A stretch of 64,000 nucleotides of DNA from Lactobacillus sp. (GCA_022641965.1 JALCDX010000001.1:1-64000); one strand, 5' to 3'. Shown: positions 1-8,470, numbered from the stretch's first letter. The notes: generated from the sequence alone by a model not told the origin. Made by a program: numbers and translations.

Positions 1-370
1 CTGTTTGTCTTTGTCCTTCATGGGTAGGTCTGCCTTTCTTATGATTAATGACATTATACCCATCTTCTTTATACTTGCGAATCCAATTGAAAATCATGCC
101 ACTATTAGGCAAGGCTAAATCCAAAGATTCTCGTTGAGCAATTTCTTGGTTAAGTAAAACACGGTTAATAGCGTGCTGTTTAAACTCAACTGAATATGTA
201 GTGTAAGAATGGTCTAAGATCTTGGTACCATAGCGATCTATTAGACGTACTAAATATCTTAGATGGGAACCACAAACGCTATATTGTTTTGCCAGTCGTT
301 CAGTTGAATAGCCATAGTTTTTCCAATTGTTGTAAATATCAATTTTGTCTTGTTTAGATAATTTTGACAT
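1..370 (-). CDS. IS3-family (IS150-like) transposase OrfA, 3' part cut by window edge
   Basis: An open frame runs leftwards from an ATG at 370 to the window edge (at least 123 codons). The product begins MSKLSKQDKIDIYNNW and contains two helix-turn-helix-like segments, the pattern of OrfA proteins of the IS3 family, IS150 group, which bind the terminal inverted repeats. The second begins near residue 60 and includes IFNWIRKYKEDG. The catalytic OrfB would lie outside the window to the left. A conserved-looking end sequence sits directly upstream of the start (390-419), so this is the right-hand, OrfA-proximal end of the element. The exact IS name cannot be assigned from sequence alone. Confidence 0.85.
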   Translation of the reverse strand, partial: MSKLSKQDKIDIYNNWKNYGYSTERLAKQYSVCGSHLRYLVRLIDRYGTKILDHSYTTYSVEFKQHAINRVLLNQEIAQRESLDLALPNSGMIFNWIRKYKEDGYNVINHKKGRPTHEGQRQT

Positions 371-371
371 A

Positions 372-419
372 ATAAAAACCTCGAAATTCTTGTCCGAATT
401 TCGGGGTTCATATCAGACA
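372..419. mobile_element. Right end / terminal inverted repeat of the IS3-type element
   Basis: Read on the minus strand this stretch gives TGATATGAACCCCGAAATTC followed by GGACAAGAATTTCGAGG, a CCCCGAAATT-type end resembling IS150-group terminal repeats. The outer boundary is probably at 415 or 419, where TG would be the outermost dinucleotide. The neighbouring TPR gene stops at 432, so the insertion lies about 15 bp past that gene. The left end is outside the window, so inverted repeats and target duplication cannot be compared. Confidence 0.65.
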
Positions 420-431
420 AGGAACGTTTTT

Positions 432-1697
432 TTATGCACCAGTTTGCAAATCATCTAAAAGCGCTTGCATCTCCAAATCATCTGGTACCAATTTCAAGTA
501 TTTTTGCAAGACTTCTAGTAGTGCTGTTTGCTGCCCAGTCGCCCGCAAAGACCTGATCAAGTCGCGCAGAAAAGCTGGTTGCTCTTTAAAGCTCGGATAA
601 GCAAGCAGTAAATCAGCCTGGGCAGATTTTAAATCATCCTGATTAAATTCCGATTTGCCTAAGTTCCAATAAACTTGCGGTTCACGGCTGTCTTCAGGAA
701 TATGCTTGAGCAGGGCAATATTTTCTTCATCCTGCCCAGTTTGCAAGTAAAGGTTGCTAAGCTGCAATTTTAATTCTTGGTTGTCAGGAGCCATTTTTAG
801 CCCTTTTTGCAGCAAGCGCTGGGCTTCAGCTTGTTCGCCTAATTCCAAGGCAGCCTTAGCGCCTAAGCTATATAGAGTTTCATCATATTCGTTATAAGTT
901 AAACCAGTCCTAGCGGCTGCTAAAGCATTATCTGGGTCATGATCTGCTTCATAAGCCTCAGCTAGCAGCGGATAGGCATTAACATAATCAGGTGCTCGGC
1001 GCAGAACTTCATCCAAATAATGAACTGCGCCGCGATAGTCTTTCGCCTGCAGCAGAATCAGCCCTGCTTGGTATTGAGCATCAATACCAACGATGTTCTC
1101 TTTATGCTGCTTAAGCAAAGCTGCTGCTTGCTCATAGTCGCCTAATTTAGCCAGACAAGCAATTACGCGCTGAATCAAAGATACTTCTGCTACTCGTTTT
1201 TGTTTGCTTAAAAGTTGCTGATACAGGGGCAGCGCTGTTTGATAATCACCGCTGCTGTAAGCCAGCTCTGCCCAGCCAAAAATAATCGCCGGCTCTGCTG
1301 GGGAGAGTTGCCGCGCCTGCTCTAACTTGTTTTTAGCGGTCTCAATTAGCCCGCAGCTTTGATAATAATCAGCCTGGACTAATAAGCCTTGAAGGTAAGC
1401 AGGGCTGCTTGGCTTTAGATCATAGAGCAAATCCAGTCCTGCATCGTCTTGACCATCATCCAGCAGGATTTCAGCTAAATAAACCTTCACTTCATCATTG
1501 TCAGGATCAAGTTTCAGCAAATGCCGATAAGTTTTGGCAGCCAGGTCTGTTAAACCCAGATCGCTTAGGCTATTGGCCAATGCCTCCAAAGTAGCCTGAT
1601 CATCGCTAGCAAAGGCCTTTTTTAGCAAAACATTGCTTTGAGAAAAATCATGCTGCTGCAAAGCAGCCAGCAGCTGCTGAGAATAAGTTTGTGCCAT
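432..1697 (-). CDS. Tetratricopeptide (TPR) repeat protein
   Basis: Predicted 421-residue soluble protein made almost entirely of TPR-like helical pairs, with repeated A..Y..LL..DP spacing from residue 30 to the C-terminus, and no signal peptide or membrane segment. TPR proteins are protein-protein scaffolds; the partner is unknown. The frame is open seven codons further upstream, but those codons contain GAGGAGGAG, which is the Shine-Dalgarno for the ATG at 1697, so I start there (MAQTYSQQ). It lies downstream of hup, separated by a terminator. An IS element has inserted just past its stop codon, and no clear terminator remains between stop and IS. Confidence 0.8.
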   Translation of the reverse strand: MAQTYSQQLLAALQQHDFSQSNVLLKKAFASDDQATLEALANSLSDLGLTDLAAKTYRHLLKLDPDNDEVKVYLAEILLDDGQDDAGLDLLYDLKPSSPAYLQGLLVQADYYQSCGLIETAKNKLEQARQLSPAEPAIIFGWAELAYSSGDYQTALPLYQQLLSKQKRVAEVSLIQRVIACLAKLGDYEQAAALLKQHKENIVGIDAQYQAGLILLQAKDYRGAVHYLDEVLRRAPDYVNAYPLLAEAYEADHDPDNALAAARTGLTYNEYDETLYSLGAKAALELGEQAEAQRLLQKGLKMAPDNQELKLQLSNLYLQTGQDEENIALLKHIPEDSREPQVYWNLGKSEFNQDDLKSAQADLLLAYPSFKEQPAFLRDLIRSLRATGQQTALLEVLQKYLKLVPDDLEMQALLDDLQTGA

Positions 1698-1726
1698 ATG
1701 CTCCTCCTCAGCTTCCATTGTGGCAC

Positions 1727-1758
1727 AAAAAAACGCCAGGTTAAAAGCCTAACGTCTT
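1727..1758 (-). terminator. Intrinsic terminator of hup
   Basis: On the minus strand an 8-bp stem (ACGTTAGG with CCTGGCGT, two G-U pairs) around a short loop is followed by seven T residues. It lies 24 nt after the hup stop codon. Confidence 0.8.
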
Positions 1759-1781
1759 TTTACTGTTTGATTGAGTCAGCC

Positions 1782-2057
1782 CTATTTAACTGCATCTTTT
1801 AAAGCCTTACCTGGCTTGAATGCAGGAACTTGGCTAGCTGGAATTTGAATTTCAGCACCAGTTTGAGGGTTGCGGCCCTTGCGAGCTGCACGCTTTCTAA
1901 CTTCAAAAGTACCAAAACCGATCAGTTGTACTTTTTCACCTTTAGCAAGGTTTTCTTGAATTGAGTTAAAAATAGCGTCAACAGCGCTAGCTGCTTGTTT
2001 CTTGGTCATTTGGGCCTTGTCAGCAACTTCGCTTACTAATTCAGCTTTGTTTGCCAT
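1782..2057 (-). CDS. hup: DNA-binding protein HU
   Basis: 91-residue histone-like HU protein that bends and compacts chromosomal DNA as a homodimer. Hallmarks: the N-terminal MANKAELV helix, the [20 protein letters not shown] beta-arm motif (about residues 46-65) and the C-terminal [12 protein letters not shown]. Length and sequence are standard for the family. A strong AGGAGG lies seven nt before the ATG. It is a monocistronic unit with its own terminator and an untranslated leader containing a perfect inverted repeat. Confidence 0.97.
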   Translation of the reverse strand: MANKAELVSEVADKAQMTKKQAASAVDAIFNSIQENLAKGEKVQLIGFGTFEVRKRAARKGRNPQTGAEIQIPASQVPAFKPGKALKDAVK

Positions 2058-2075
2058 TCTTCTACACCTCCTGAA

Positions 2076-2094
2076 TTGAGCAGAACCTGCTCAA
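2076..2094 (-). repeat. Perfect inverted repeat in the hup leader
   Basis: TTGAGCAG-AAC-CTGCTCAA, an 8-bp perfect stem with a 3-nt loop, ends 18 nt before the hup start codon and just upstream of its Shine-Dalgarno. It has no U-tract, so it is not a terminator. It could be an RNA hairpin affecting translation or a protein operator. A second, imperfect inverted repeat (AGGAAGAATGAT / ATCATTGTTTCCT) lies at about 2109-2142. Confidence 0.6.
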
Positions 2095-2224
2095 GACTGT
2101 TTGAAATAAGGAAGAATGATGACTACCTATCATTGTTTCCTGCAACAAAAAGTACCACAAAAACCGCGTGGCGGCAAGGTTTTTAGCCAAAAAAGATAGT
2201 TTGCGTGGCCTTGCATGTTACAAA

Positions 2225-3535
2225 TCACTTTCGCTGACGAGCAATAATTTTAATTGGCGTGCCAGTAAAGTCAAAGTTTTGCCGCAATTGGTTAATCAAA
2301 AAGCGTTCATATGAAAAATGCATCAGGTCAGGATCATTAACAAAGACTACAAACGTTGGTGGGGCTACGCTGACTTGCGTCAAATAATAAACACGCAAGC
2401 GTTTGCCATGAATTAAGGGCGTTGGCACCAATTTAGTCGCATCCAGCAGCAAATCATTCAATTTGCTGGATTGCAAGCGCTGGCGCTGATTGTGATTGAT
2501 CTGCTTGACAAGGGCTGGAATTTGCTGCAGCCGCTGTTTAGTTTTAGCAGAGACGAAAATAATCGGCGCGTAATCGAGGTACTGAAATTCTGTCCGGATT
2601 TCTGCTTCAAAATCATGCATCGTATGCGGGCCCTTTTTAGGCAAATCCCACTTGTTAACTGCAATCAGCAAACCTTTGCCTGCTTCATGAGCCAAACCAG
2701 CCACGTGTTTATCCTGCTCTCGAATGCCTGTGTCGGCATCAAGCACTAGCACGACTACGTCAGAACGATCAATTGCGCTTAAAGCCCGCAAAACAGAGTA
2801 CTTTTCAGTTTTTTCATAGACTTTGCCCCGCCGCCGAATGCCAGCCGTGTCAATCAAGTTGAATTCAGTGCCATCTGCAGTTTTAAAACTAGTATCGATG
2901 GAATCTCGCGTCGTACCTGCCTGATTAGCCACAATCACGCGATTCTGGCCTAGCAAAGCATTGACAATCGAAGATTTGCCAACATTTGGCCGGCCAATTA
3001 CAGAGAATGAGATACGTTTGTCATCGACTTGCTCATCAGTCTTTGGCAATTTAGCAACAACCGCATCCAGCAAATCGCCAAAACCCGTGCCATGCGCCCC
3101 AGACAGCGGATATGGGTCCCCTAGGCCCAGACTATAGAAGTCATAAATATCAGCCCGCTGCTTAGGGTTATCGGCCTTATTGACACCCAAAACAACAGGC
3201 TTATGAGCCCGGTACAAGAGCTGTGCAATTGCTTCATCAAGCTCAGTTACGCCGCTAGTTGCTTCTGCCAGCATAATAATGACATCTGCTTCATCAATGG
3301 CCACTTCTGCCTGCGCTTTGATTTCTTGCTCAATTTTCGCTTGCTCGAGGGTAATTCCCCCGGTATCGATCAGGTTGAATTTGTGACCGAGCCATTCGGC
3401 ATGCGCATAAATCCGATCACGAGTAACACCGGGAGTATCTTCAACAATTGAACGCCGCTCATTAATTATGCGGTTGAAAATGGTCGATTTGCCGACATTA
3501 GGGCGGCCGACAATTGCTACAGTTCCTAAAGTCAT
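2225..3535 (-). CDS. der: Ribosome biogenesis GTPase Der (EngA)
   Basis: 436 residues with two tandem GTPase domains, the signature of Der: P-loops GRPNVGKS at residues 10-17 and 181-188, DTPG and DTAG switch motifs, and NKAD and NKWD guanine-specificity motifs. The C-terminal KH-like domain follows from about residue 355. Der acts in maturation of the 50S subunit and is essential in studied bacteria. GGAGG precedes the ATG. It lies just downstream of the ribosomal S1-like gene; a terminator hairpin sits between them and no separate promoter is visible, so expression probably depends on read-through. Confidence 0.97.
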   Translation of the reverse strand: MTLGTVAIVGRPNVGKSTIFNRIINERRSIVEDTPGVTRDRIYAHAEWLGHKFNLIDTGGITLEQAKIEQEIKAQAEVAIDEADVIIMLAEATSGVTELDEAIAQLLYRAHKPVVLGVNKADNPKQRADIYDFYSLGLGDPYPLSGAHGTGFGDLLDAVVAKLPKTDEQVDDKRISFSVIGRPNVGKSSIVNALLGQNRVIVANQAGTTRDSIDTSFKTADGTEFNLIDTAGIRRRGKVYEKTEKYSVLRALSAIDRSDVVVLVLDADTGIREQDKHVAGLAHEAGKGLLIAVNKWDLPKKGPHTMHDFEAEIRTEFQYLDYAPIIFVSAKTKQRLQQIPALVKQINHNQRQRLQSSKLNDLLLDATKLVPTPLIHGKRLRVYYLTQVSVAPPTFVVFVNDPDLMHFSYERFLINQLRQNFDFTGTPIKIIARQRK

Positions 3536-3553
3536 GCAGTTTCCTCCTTCGAT

Positions 3554-3590
3554 GAAAAAAGAGAGCTGAACTTAATCAGCTCCCTTTTTC
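3554..3590 (-). terminator. Terminator/attenuator between rpsA and der
   Basis: The minus strand reads GGGAGCTGA, loop, TTCAGCTCTC, then TTTTTT. Only about 18 nt separate the U-tract from the der start, which holds the der Shine-Dalgarno. It may therefore set the ratio of rpsA to der transcripts rather than end transcription fully. A T-run on the other side also permits plus-strand function. Confidence 0.75.
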
Positions 3591-3604
3591 TGCTTAGTTA
3601 AAAA

Positions 3605-4807
3605 TTATTTGCGATCTTTTAATTGATCACCAATAATGTCGCCCAGAGCAAAGCCTTTATCGTTGTTGTTCATGTACTTGTTAGCAACGTTGTCACGGTT
3701 GTTGTGACGACGTGGACGCTTGTTTTCACGTTCACTATTTGGTTGTGCTTGTTTCATTGATAATGAAATCCGGTGTTCATTTGGATCAATGTTCAAAACG
3801 CGAACCTTAACAGTTTCGCCAACCTTCAAAACATCACTTGGCTTATCAACGTGCTTATTAGAAATTTCTGAAACGTGAACTAAGCCTTGAATGCCGTCAG
3901 CAACTTCAACAAAGGCACCAAATGAAGTCAAGGTTTTGATCTTGCCTTCGATAATGTCGCCTTCTGTTAAATCTTTAGTAGCTTCTTCAAATGGAGAAGG
4001 TAAAGTTTGCTTAATTGACAGCGAAATCCGACGACGGTCATTGTCAATGACAATAACCTTAACTTTAACCTTTTGACCAGTCTTCAGAACATCGCTTGGC
4101 TTGTCAACGTGCTTGTATGAAATTTCTGAAATGTGAACTAAACCGTCAACACCGCCAACATCAACAAAGGCACCAAAACCTGTCAAACGAGAAACAGTTC
4201 CTTCAATGATGTCGCCTTCAACCAATTGTGAAGCAACGTTTTCAAAGGCTTCAGTCCGTTCCTTTTCAATTAAGTCCTTCCGAGACAAGATCAGACGGTT
4301 CTTTTCTGGGTCGATTTCAGTGATCTTTAAGTTCATCTTCTTGCCAATGAATGGTTTCAAGTCAGAAACGTAACGATTTGAAATCAATGAAGCTGGTAAG
4401 AAACCACGTGTACCAACATTAACCAGCAAGCCACCACGAACAGCACCAACAACAGTACCTTCAACAGTGTTGCCTTCTTCAAAGTCTTTTTGCAACTTCT
4501 TGTAAGCTTCGCGCTCTGCCAAACGGGTAACTGAGAAGAAGAATTCACCATTCTCCTTGTCGCCACCAGCTCTTCTCAAAACTAAAGCCTTGAACTTGTC
4601 GCCTGGTTTTACTAAATCGTGCAAGTTAGCGTTACGGTCAGCAGTGAATTCACGCTTGGTGATTACACCTTCAACACCAGCATTTTCAACGCCAACGGCG
4701 ATTTGACCGTCTTCAACGTCTAAGACTTCAACGTCAACGATGTTGCCAACCTCAACTCCCTGCATTTGTTTTAAAGCATCTAAAAATTGATTACTGTTTT
4801 CGGACAT
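3605..4807 (-). CDS. rpsA: 30S ribosomal protein S1-like (four S1 domains)
   Basis: 400-residue RNA-binding protein with four S1 domains, at roughly residues 18-90, 105-170, 193-262 and 278-347. The last two are well conserved (GFGAFVDVGGVDGLVHISEI, SFGAFVEVADGIQGLVHVSE). This is the shorter form found in Firmicutes; E. coli S1 has six domains. The C-terminal tail is basic and Asn-rich and probably disordered. GGGAGG precedes the ATG. It lies downstream of cmk, the usual cmk-rpsA-der order. Confidence 0.93.
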   Translation of the reverse strand: MSENSNQFLDALKQMQGVEVGNIVDVEVLDVEDGQIAVGVENAGVEGVITKREFTADRNANLHDLVKPGDKFKALVLRRAGGDKENGEFFFSVTRLAEREAYKKLQKDFEEGNTVEGTVVGAVRGGLLVNVGTRGFLPASLISNRYVSDLKPFIGKKMNLKITEIDPEKNRLILSRKDLIEKERTEAFENVASQLVEGDIIEGTVSRLTGFGAFVDVGGVDGLVHISEISYKHVDKPSDVLKTGQKVKVKVIVIDNDRRRISLSIKQTLPSPFEEATKDLTEGDIIEGKIKTLTSFGAFVEVADGIQGLVHVSEISNKHVDKPSDVLKVGETVKVRVLNIDPNEHRISLSMKQAQPNSERENKRPRRHNNRDNVANKYMNNNDKGFALGDIIGDQLKDRK

Positions 4808-4861
4808 ATATACCTCCCAATATCACTTCTCAATTTTATAGTAATTTGGATAAATTTTCTA

Positions 4862-5536
4862 CTATTTAGTTGATATTTTTTGTTTTTTTGCAATCACTGC
4901 TAAAATTGCTGCGACAACCTGATCAATATCTAAGTCTGAAGTATCAATTTCAACGGCATCGTCAGCTTTGCGCAATGGTGAGACAGCTCGGTGGGAATCT
5001 TTGTAATCACGTAATTTTATATCTTGATAAATCTTGTCGTAATCTTCATTAATGCCCTTATCGGCATAGTCCAGTTCACGCCGTTTGGCACGAGCGGCAA
5101 TTGAAGCGACTAAAAAGATTTTGACATCAGCATGTGGCAAAACAGTCGTGCCAATATCGCGGCCATCCATAATGACGTTTGTTGTTCCAGCCATTTCCCG
5201 CTGCAAGGCCACCATTTTTTTCCTGACGCCTGGCAAAGCTGAAACTTGCGAAACATTGGCAGTAATTTCAGGCGTTCTGATAGCTAAACTTGCATCTTGT
5301 CCTTCGACAAATACACGCTGCTGATCATGATCAGCTTGAAAGCGGATACTGCCTGGCGTGATTGCAGCCAAGATGCCAGCCTCATCACCATAATCCAAGC
5401 CGTGATTCTTAGCAATCAAGGTACAAGCCCGGTACATTGCGCCCGTATCAATATAAATAAACGACAATTTCTTCGCCACGATTTTAGCAACCGTGCTTTT
5501 GCCTGCTGAAGCAGGTCCATCAATAGCTACTTGCAT
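4862..5536 (-). CDS. cmk: Cytidylate kinase
   Basis: 224 residues. P-loop GPASAGKS at residues 7-14, then IDTGAMYRA and DGRDIGTTVLP, diagnostic of (d)CMP kinase. It phosphorylates CMP and dCMP for nucleotide salvage. The C-terminal RDYKDSHRAVSPLRKADDA is typical. The start is fixed by homology at MQVAIDGPAS. The only good Shine-Dalgarno, AAGGAGG, is 28 nt upstream of the ATG with an 8-bp hairpin in between (see findings). Upstream is the LysM gene; downstream is the S1-like gene. Confidence 0.96.
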   Translation of the reverse strand: MQVAIDGPASAGKSTVAKIVAKKLSFIYIDTGAMYRACTLIAKNHGLDYGDEAGILAAITPGSIRFQADHDQQRVFVEGQDASLAIRTPEITANVSQVSALPGVRKKMVALQREMAGTTNVIMDGRDIGTTVLPHADVKIFLVASIAARAKRRELDYADKGINEDYDKIYQDIKLRDYKDSHRAVSPLRKADDAVEIDTSDLDIDQVVAAILAVIAKKQKISTK

Positions 5537-5544
5537 CCAATAAA

Positions 5545-5571
5545 AAAGAGACTTGCGTCTCTTTCCTCCTT
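5545..5571 (-). promoter_or_regulatory. Hairpin between Shine-Dalgarno and start codon of cmk
   Basis: The minus strand reads AAGGAGG (5571-5565), AAAGAGAC, loop GCAA, GTCTCTTT (5564-5545), then eight nt to the cmk ATG at 5536. The stem with its U-tract also looks like the intrinsic terminator of the LysM gene. If folded, the 20-nt hairpin is looped out and the Shine-Dalgarno to ATG spacing becomes 8 nt. Confidence 0.6.
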
Positions 5572-5593
5572 ATTCAAATTTACGCTCTTTATT

Positions 5594-6193
5594 TTATTTC
5601 AATTTGAGAGTTTGTCCAGGCTGAATTGAATCCGCACTCGATAAATTATTCAGCTGTGTCAGTTTTTCAACTGTTAAGCCATATTGACTGGCAATATTCG
5701 ACAAAGAATCGCCACTTTTAACCGTATAAGTCGATGGCATAGTTTTTTGACTGCTAGTCTGGCTTTGCGATTGAGCAGTATTAGCAGTTGATGTTTGCCC
5801 AGTAGTTGTATTCGTCTTAGCTGCAGAGCTGGTTGTCGTTTGCTTGGACTGAGTTTGCGTGGTTTTAGCTTTGGTCGTGGTTGAACTAGTTTTAGTCTTG
5901 GCCTTTTTATTAGCTGAACTGGTCTTGGCCGACTTCTTGCTGCTCTTCTTAACTACTTTTGGACTAGCCAAATCTTGCCGAGAGTTATGATTGACCTGCG
6001 AGCTGATTAGGGGCCCAATTGAGATAATTAAAATAGCGATGATGATTAAGCTGACCCATAAGCTGGTATGCTTGCCGCCTTTTTCATGCTTTTGGCTATC
6101 TGCGTGATGCCCGCGCAAATTCGGATCTTGCCGCCGGGACATTTGCGGGCGGCTGTAATGCTGTAAAGGCTGCTGCTCGTTTTTTTCACTCAT
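5594..6193 (-). CDS. Membrane-anchored LysM domain protein
   Basis: 199 residues. A basic N-terminal cytoplasmic part of about 44 residues is followed by one transmembrane helix (about 45-64, starting [11 protein letters not shown]). Then comes a long low-complexity Ser/Thr/Lys/Gln linker (about 75-152) and a single C-terminal LysM domain (about 155-199; [17 protein letters not shown]). LysM binds peptidoglycan N-acetylglucosamine, so the protein is a single-pass membrane protein that reaches into the wall. No catalytic domain is present. GGAGGG lies before the ATG. It resembles LysM proteins found upstream of cmk in other Firmicutes. Confidence 0.85.
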   Translation of the reverse strand: MSEKNEQQPLQHYSRPQMSRRQDPNLRGHHADSQKHEKGGKHTSLWVSLIIIAILIISIGPLISSQVNHNSRQDLASPKVVKKSSKKSAKTSSANKKAKTKTSSTTTKAKTTQTQSKQTTTSSAAKTNTTTGQTSTANTAQSQSQTSSQKTMPSTYTVKSGDSLSNIASQYGLTVEKLTQLNNLSSADSIQPGQTLKLK

Positions 6194-6258
6194 CCTAAAT
6201 TCCCTCCATTATACCCTTTTAGTTTAGCATAGCTGCTGTCCCTTTGCATTCTCAGATC

Positions 6259-6290
6259 AAAAAAATCGCTTGTCGAAAAGCGGCAAGCGA
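6259..6290 (-). terminator. Intrinsic terminator of ribU
   Basis: The minus strand reads TCGCTTG, an 11-nt loop, CAAGCGA, then seven T. It lies about 40 nt past the ribU stop. Confidence 0.8.
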
Positions 6291-6329
6291 CTGACTTTTT
6301 CATAATAATAGCTGTTGGTTTATCCGAAA

Positions 6330-6923
6330 TTAAAAGTGACGAGCGACGTATTTTCGCAGCTGCGGAATTACGCTCTTCCACAAAGCAAACACGATCACGC
6401 CGTTAACTAAACCTTTGGCTAAGTTAAATGGCACGATGGCAGTAAAAATGTATGAAAGCATTCCGTGCGGCAACGTAAAGTTAGCAAATTTGACATACAT
6501 CGGCGTCAAAATAAATGCGTTCATCACTGACATCACAATAGTCATGCTCAAAATGCCAACGATAATTCCTAAAATTTTGTAGCTGTTTTTATCAGGGTGC
6601 TTCTTGGACAGGTAATACATTGGCAGTGCAAAGGCAATGCTGGCCAAAAAGGCAGCAGTATCGCCGATTAAACTTAAAATATTAGCCCCTGAAATCAGAT
6701 AATTGATCAGAGATTTGAAGAAAGCAACCATGGTCCCGCCCAGTGGTCCGAAAATAAAGGTCGACATGGCGACGATGACATCGGAAAAGTCCATTTTAAG
6801 GTACGGAATCACTGGAATCACTGGGAATTCAAATTTCATGATCAAAAAGGCAATTGCCGCAATCACGGCCCAAGCAACCCAATATCTTAACTTGATTTTT
6901 TCAGTTGAAGCTTCTTTTTGCAT
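6330..6923 (-). CDS. ribU: Riboflavin ECF transporter substrate-binding subunit RibU
   Basis: 197-residue integral membrane protein with about six hydrophobic helices. It has the RibU pattern KMDFSDVIVAMSTFIFGPLG near residues 40-60. RibU captures riboflavin and works with the shared EcfA/A'/T energy-coupling module, not encoded here. The frame extends 15 codons upstream, but the GGAGGG belongs before the ATG at 6923, and the upstream codons run into the riboswitch terminator. The assignment is strongly supported by the FMN riboswitch directly upstream. Confidence 0.92.
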   Translation of the reverse strand: MQKEASTEKIKLRYWVAWAVIAAIAFLIMKFEFPVIPVIPYLKMDFSDVIVAMSTFIFGPLGGTMVAFFKSLINYLISGANILSLIGDTAAFLASIAFALPMYYLSKKHPDKNSYKILGIIVGILSMTIVMSVMNAFILTPMYVKFANFTLPHGMLSYIFTAIVPFNLAKGLVNGVIVFALWKSVIPQLRKYVARHF

Positions 6924-6948
6924 ACTAAACTTACTCCCTCCTGCAATC

Positions 6949-6980
6949 AAAAAGGTCTGTTGCCTCAAGCAACAGACCTT
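6949..6980 (-). terminator. Expression-platform terminator of the FMN riboswitch
   Basis: The minus strand has a 12-bp stem AAGGTCTGTTGC / GCAACAGACCTT followed by TTTTT. The competing antiterminator is visible: TCTAATTG just after the aptamer can pair with CAATTAGA, which overlaps the left arm of the terminator. Confidence 0.88.
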
Positions 6981-7015
6981 CTAATTGTTTTCTTAAAGTA
7001 AGCTAGCAATTAGAT

Positions 7016-7130
7016 GCCTGTTCTCTCCCATCTAGACTGTAACTATCGGTGCCTGCTAGGACTCCACTGTAAATACAGGTTGCGGACTGAAACCGCCGGT
7101 CGGGATTTTCACCCTGCCTTGAGAACAACA
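7016..7130 (-). promoter_or_regulatory. FMN riboswitch (RFN element) controlling ribU
   Basis: On the minus strand the conserved RFN blocks appear in order: CAAGGCAGGGTGAAAATCCC, GACCGGCGGT, CAGTCCGC, GTGGAGTCCTAGCAGG, and CAGTCTAGATGGGAGAGAAC. The P1 stem is GTTCTC with GAGAAC. FMN binding favours the terminator at 6949-6980 and so reduces RibU synthesis when flavin is plentiful. Confidence 0.96.
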
Positions 7131-7161
7131 TCTCTTTTATTCAACTGACAATTTTAAACTA

Positions 7162-7878
7162 CTACAAATGCCGCAATTTGTCAACTTCTTGCGGGCTCAG
7201 CTCGCGGTATTGACCAGCAGACAAACCGTGCAAGTCTAAGAAAGCGTAACGTGGTCGTGATAGCTTTTGAACAGGACAGCCGACGGCTTGCAGCATTAAT
7301 TTGACTTGGTGATAGTGCCCTTCGTGAATGGTCAACTGAACTATTTGCGAAGTACGATGGCCCTGCTTAGTTTTTAAAATTTTAACTTTAGCAGGACTGG
7401 CTTTGCGGCCCTTTAACTGAACGCCGGTCTTCAAGGCGTGAATCGCTTCACCAGTTAAAGCTCCCTCAATTTTAGCCACATAAACTTTAGGCACTTCGTT
7501 ACGCGGGTGCATCAAATGATTAGCAAGTTCTCCGTCGTCAGTCATTAGGAGCAAACCAGAAGTATCATAATCCAGCCGCCCAACCGGATATAAACGATAT
7601 GGCAGATCAGCAAAATAATCTGCCACCGTTTGCCGGCCGTGATTGTCAGAGACAGCTGAAATTATCCCGCGGGGCTTGTAAAACAGGTAGGTATGCAGTG
7701 CTTGCGCCTTAATTGGAACTCCATCCACCGCAACTTCCTGTTTAGGTTCAACTTTAGTACCTAATTTAGTTACTTTTTGTCCATCAACGCTGACGCGTCC
7801 AGCTAGAATCAATTGTTCTGCTTTGCGCCGCGAAGTAATGCCAGCCGCGGCGATAACTTTTTGCAATCTTTCAGCCAT
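7162..7878 (-). CDS. rluB: Ribosomal large subunit pseudouridine synthase B
   Basis: 238 residues. An N-terminal S4 RNA-binding domain (about 1-60, MAERLQKVIAAAGITSRRKA) precedes the RsuA/RluB-type catalytic domain, with the active-site aspartate in GRLDYDTSGLLL and a KVYVAKIEG segment. It makes a pseudouridine in 23S rRNA helix 89 in homologues. The frame continues 24 codons upstream, but GGGAG precedes the ATG at 7878, one base after the scpB stop. It is the last gene of the cvfB-ribT-scpA-scpB-rluB operon. Confidence 0.93.
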   Translation of the reverse strand: MAERLQKVIAAAGITSRRKAEQLILAGRVSVDGQKVTKLGTKVEPKQEVAVDGVPIKAQALHTYLFYKPRGIISAVSDNHGRQTVADYFADLPYRLYPVGRLDYDTSGLLLMTDDGELANHLMHPRNEVPKVYVAKIEGALTGEAIHALKTGVQLKGRKASPAKVKILKTKQGHRTSQIVQLTIHEGHYHQVKLMLQAVGCPVQKLSRPRYAFLDLHGLSAGQYRELSPQEVDKLRHL

Positions 7879-7879
7879 C

Positions 7880-8470
7880 TTAATCTCCCTTATTTGCTTG
7901 TGGTTCGTCATTATTTTGTTGGAACAAATCAATTGCTGCCGGCTGCTCAATTTCCTCAGTAAATTGCTCTTGCGCTGGCAAATCGGCTAGGCTGCCCAAA
8001 CCAAAATATTGCAAAAAATAATCTGTGGTTTGATATAAGCGCGGGCTGCCTGCTACCGCTTTATGTCCCTTGCTAATCACTAAATTGCGCCAAATTAAAG
8101 TTTGCAGCGCCCCATGCGAGTTAACTCCGCGCAATTCGTCAATTTCAGCCCTAGTGATAGGCTGCTGGTAAGCCACAATCGCCAATACTTCTAGCGCAGC
8201 TTGACTCAATTTTGAACTAGCACCAGTTTGCAAAAATTTTTGGGCGATTTGACTCATGTCAGCCTTAGTCGTCAGTTTGTAGCGATCGCCAACTTGTAAA
8301 ACTTGCAAGCCGCATGCTTGAGTTTGCAGCAACTGCTGCTGCAAATGTTCAGCCAGCTGCCGAGCAGCAGTTTGTTGAATGTTCAAAAATTCTGCAATGT
8401 CGGCCAAGCTAAGGCCATCGTCCCCTGCTAAATACAGCAGCGCTTCTAGTTCAGCACTTTTATTAATCAT
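7880..8470 (-). CDS. scpB: Segregation and condensation protein B
   Basis: 196 residues with two winged-helix domains; recognisable core SKLSQAALEVLAIVAYQQPITRAEID and the following RGVNSHGALQTLIWRNLV. ScpB dimerises and, with ScpA and SMC, forms the condensin that organises and segregates the chromosome. The C-terminal tail (from about 165) is acidic and Gln-rich. It overlaps the end of scpA by four nt, as expected for translational coupling. Confidence 0.95.
   Translation of the reverse strand: MINKSAELEALLYLAGDDGLSLADIAEFLNIQQTAARQLAEHLQQQLLQTQACGLQVLQVGDRYKLTTKADMSQIAQKFLQTGASSKLSQAALEVLAIVAYQQPITRAEIDELRGVNSHGALQTLIWRNLVISKGHKAVAGSPRLYQTTDYFLQYFGLGSLADLPAQEQFTEEIEQPAAIDLFQQNNDEPQANKGD

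Noticed and set aside
5625..5960. Repeat array in the LysM gene
   Set aside because: The Ser/Thr/Lys-rich linker is low complexity with no regular repeat unit at DNA level.
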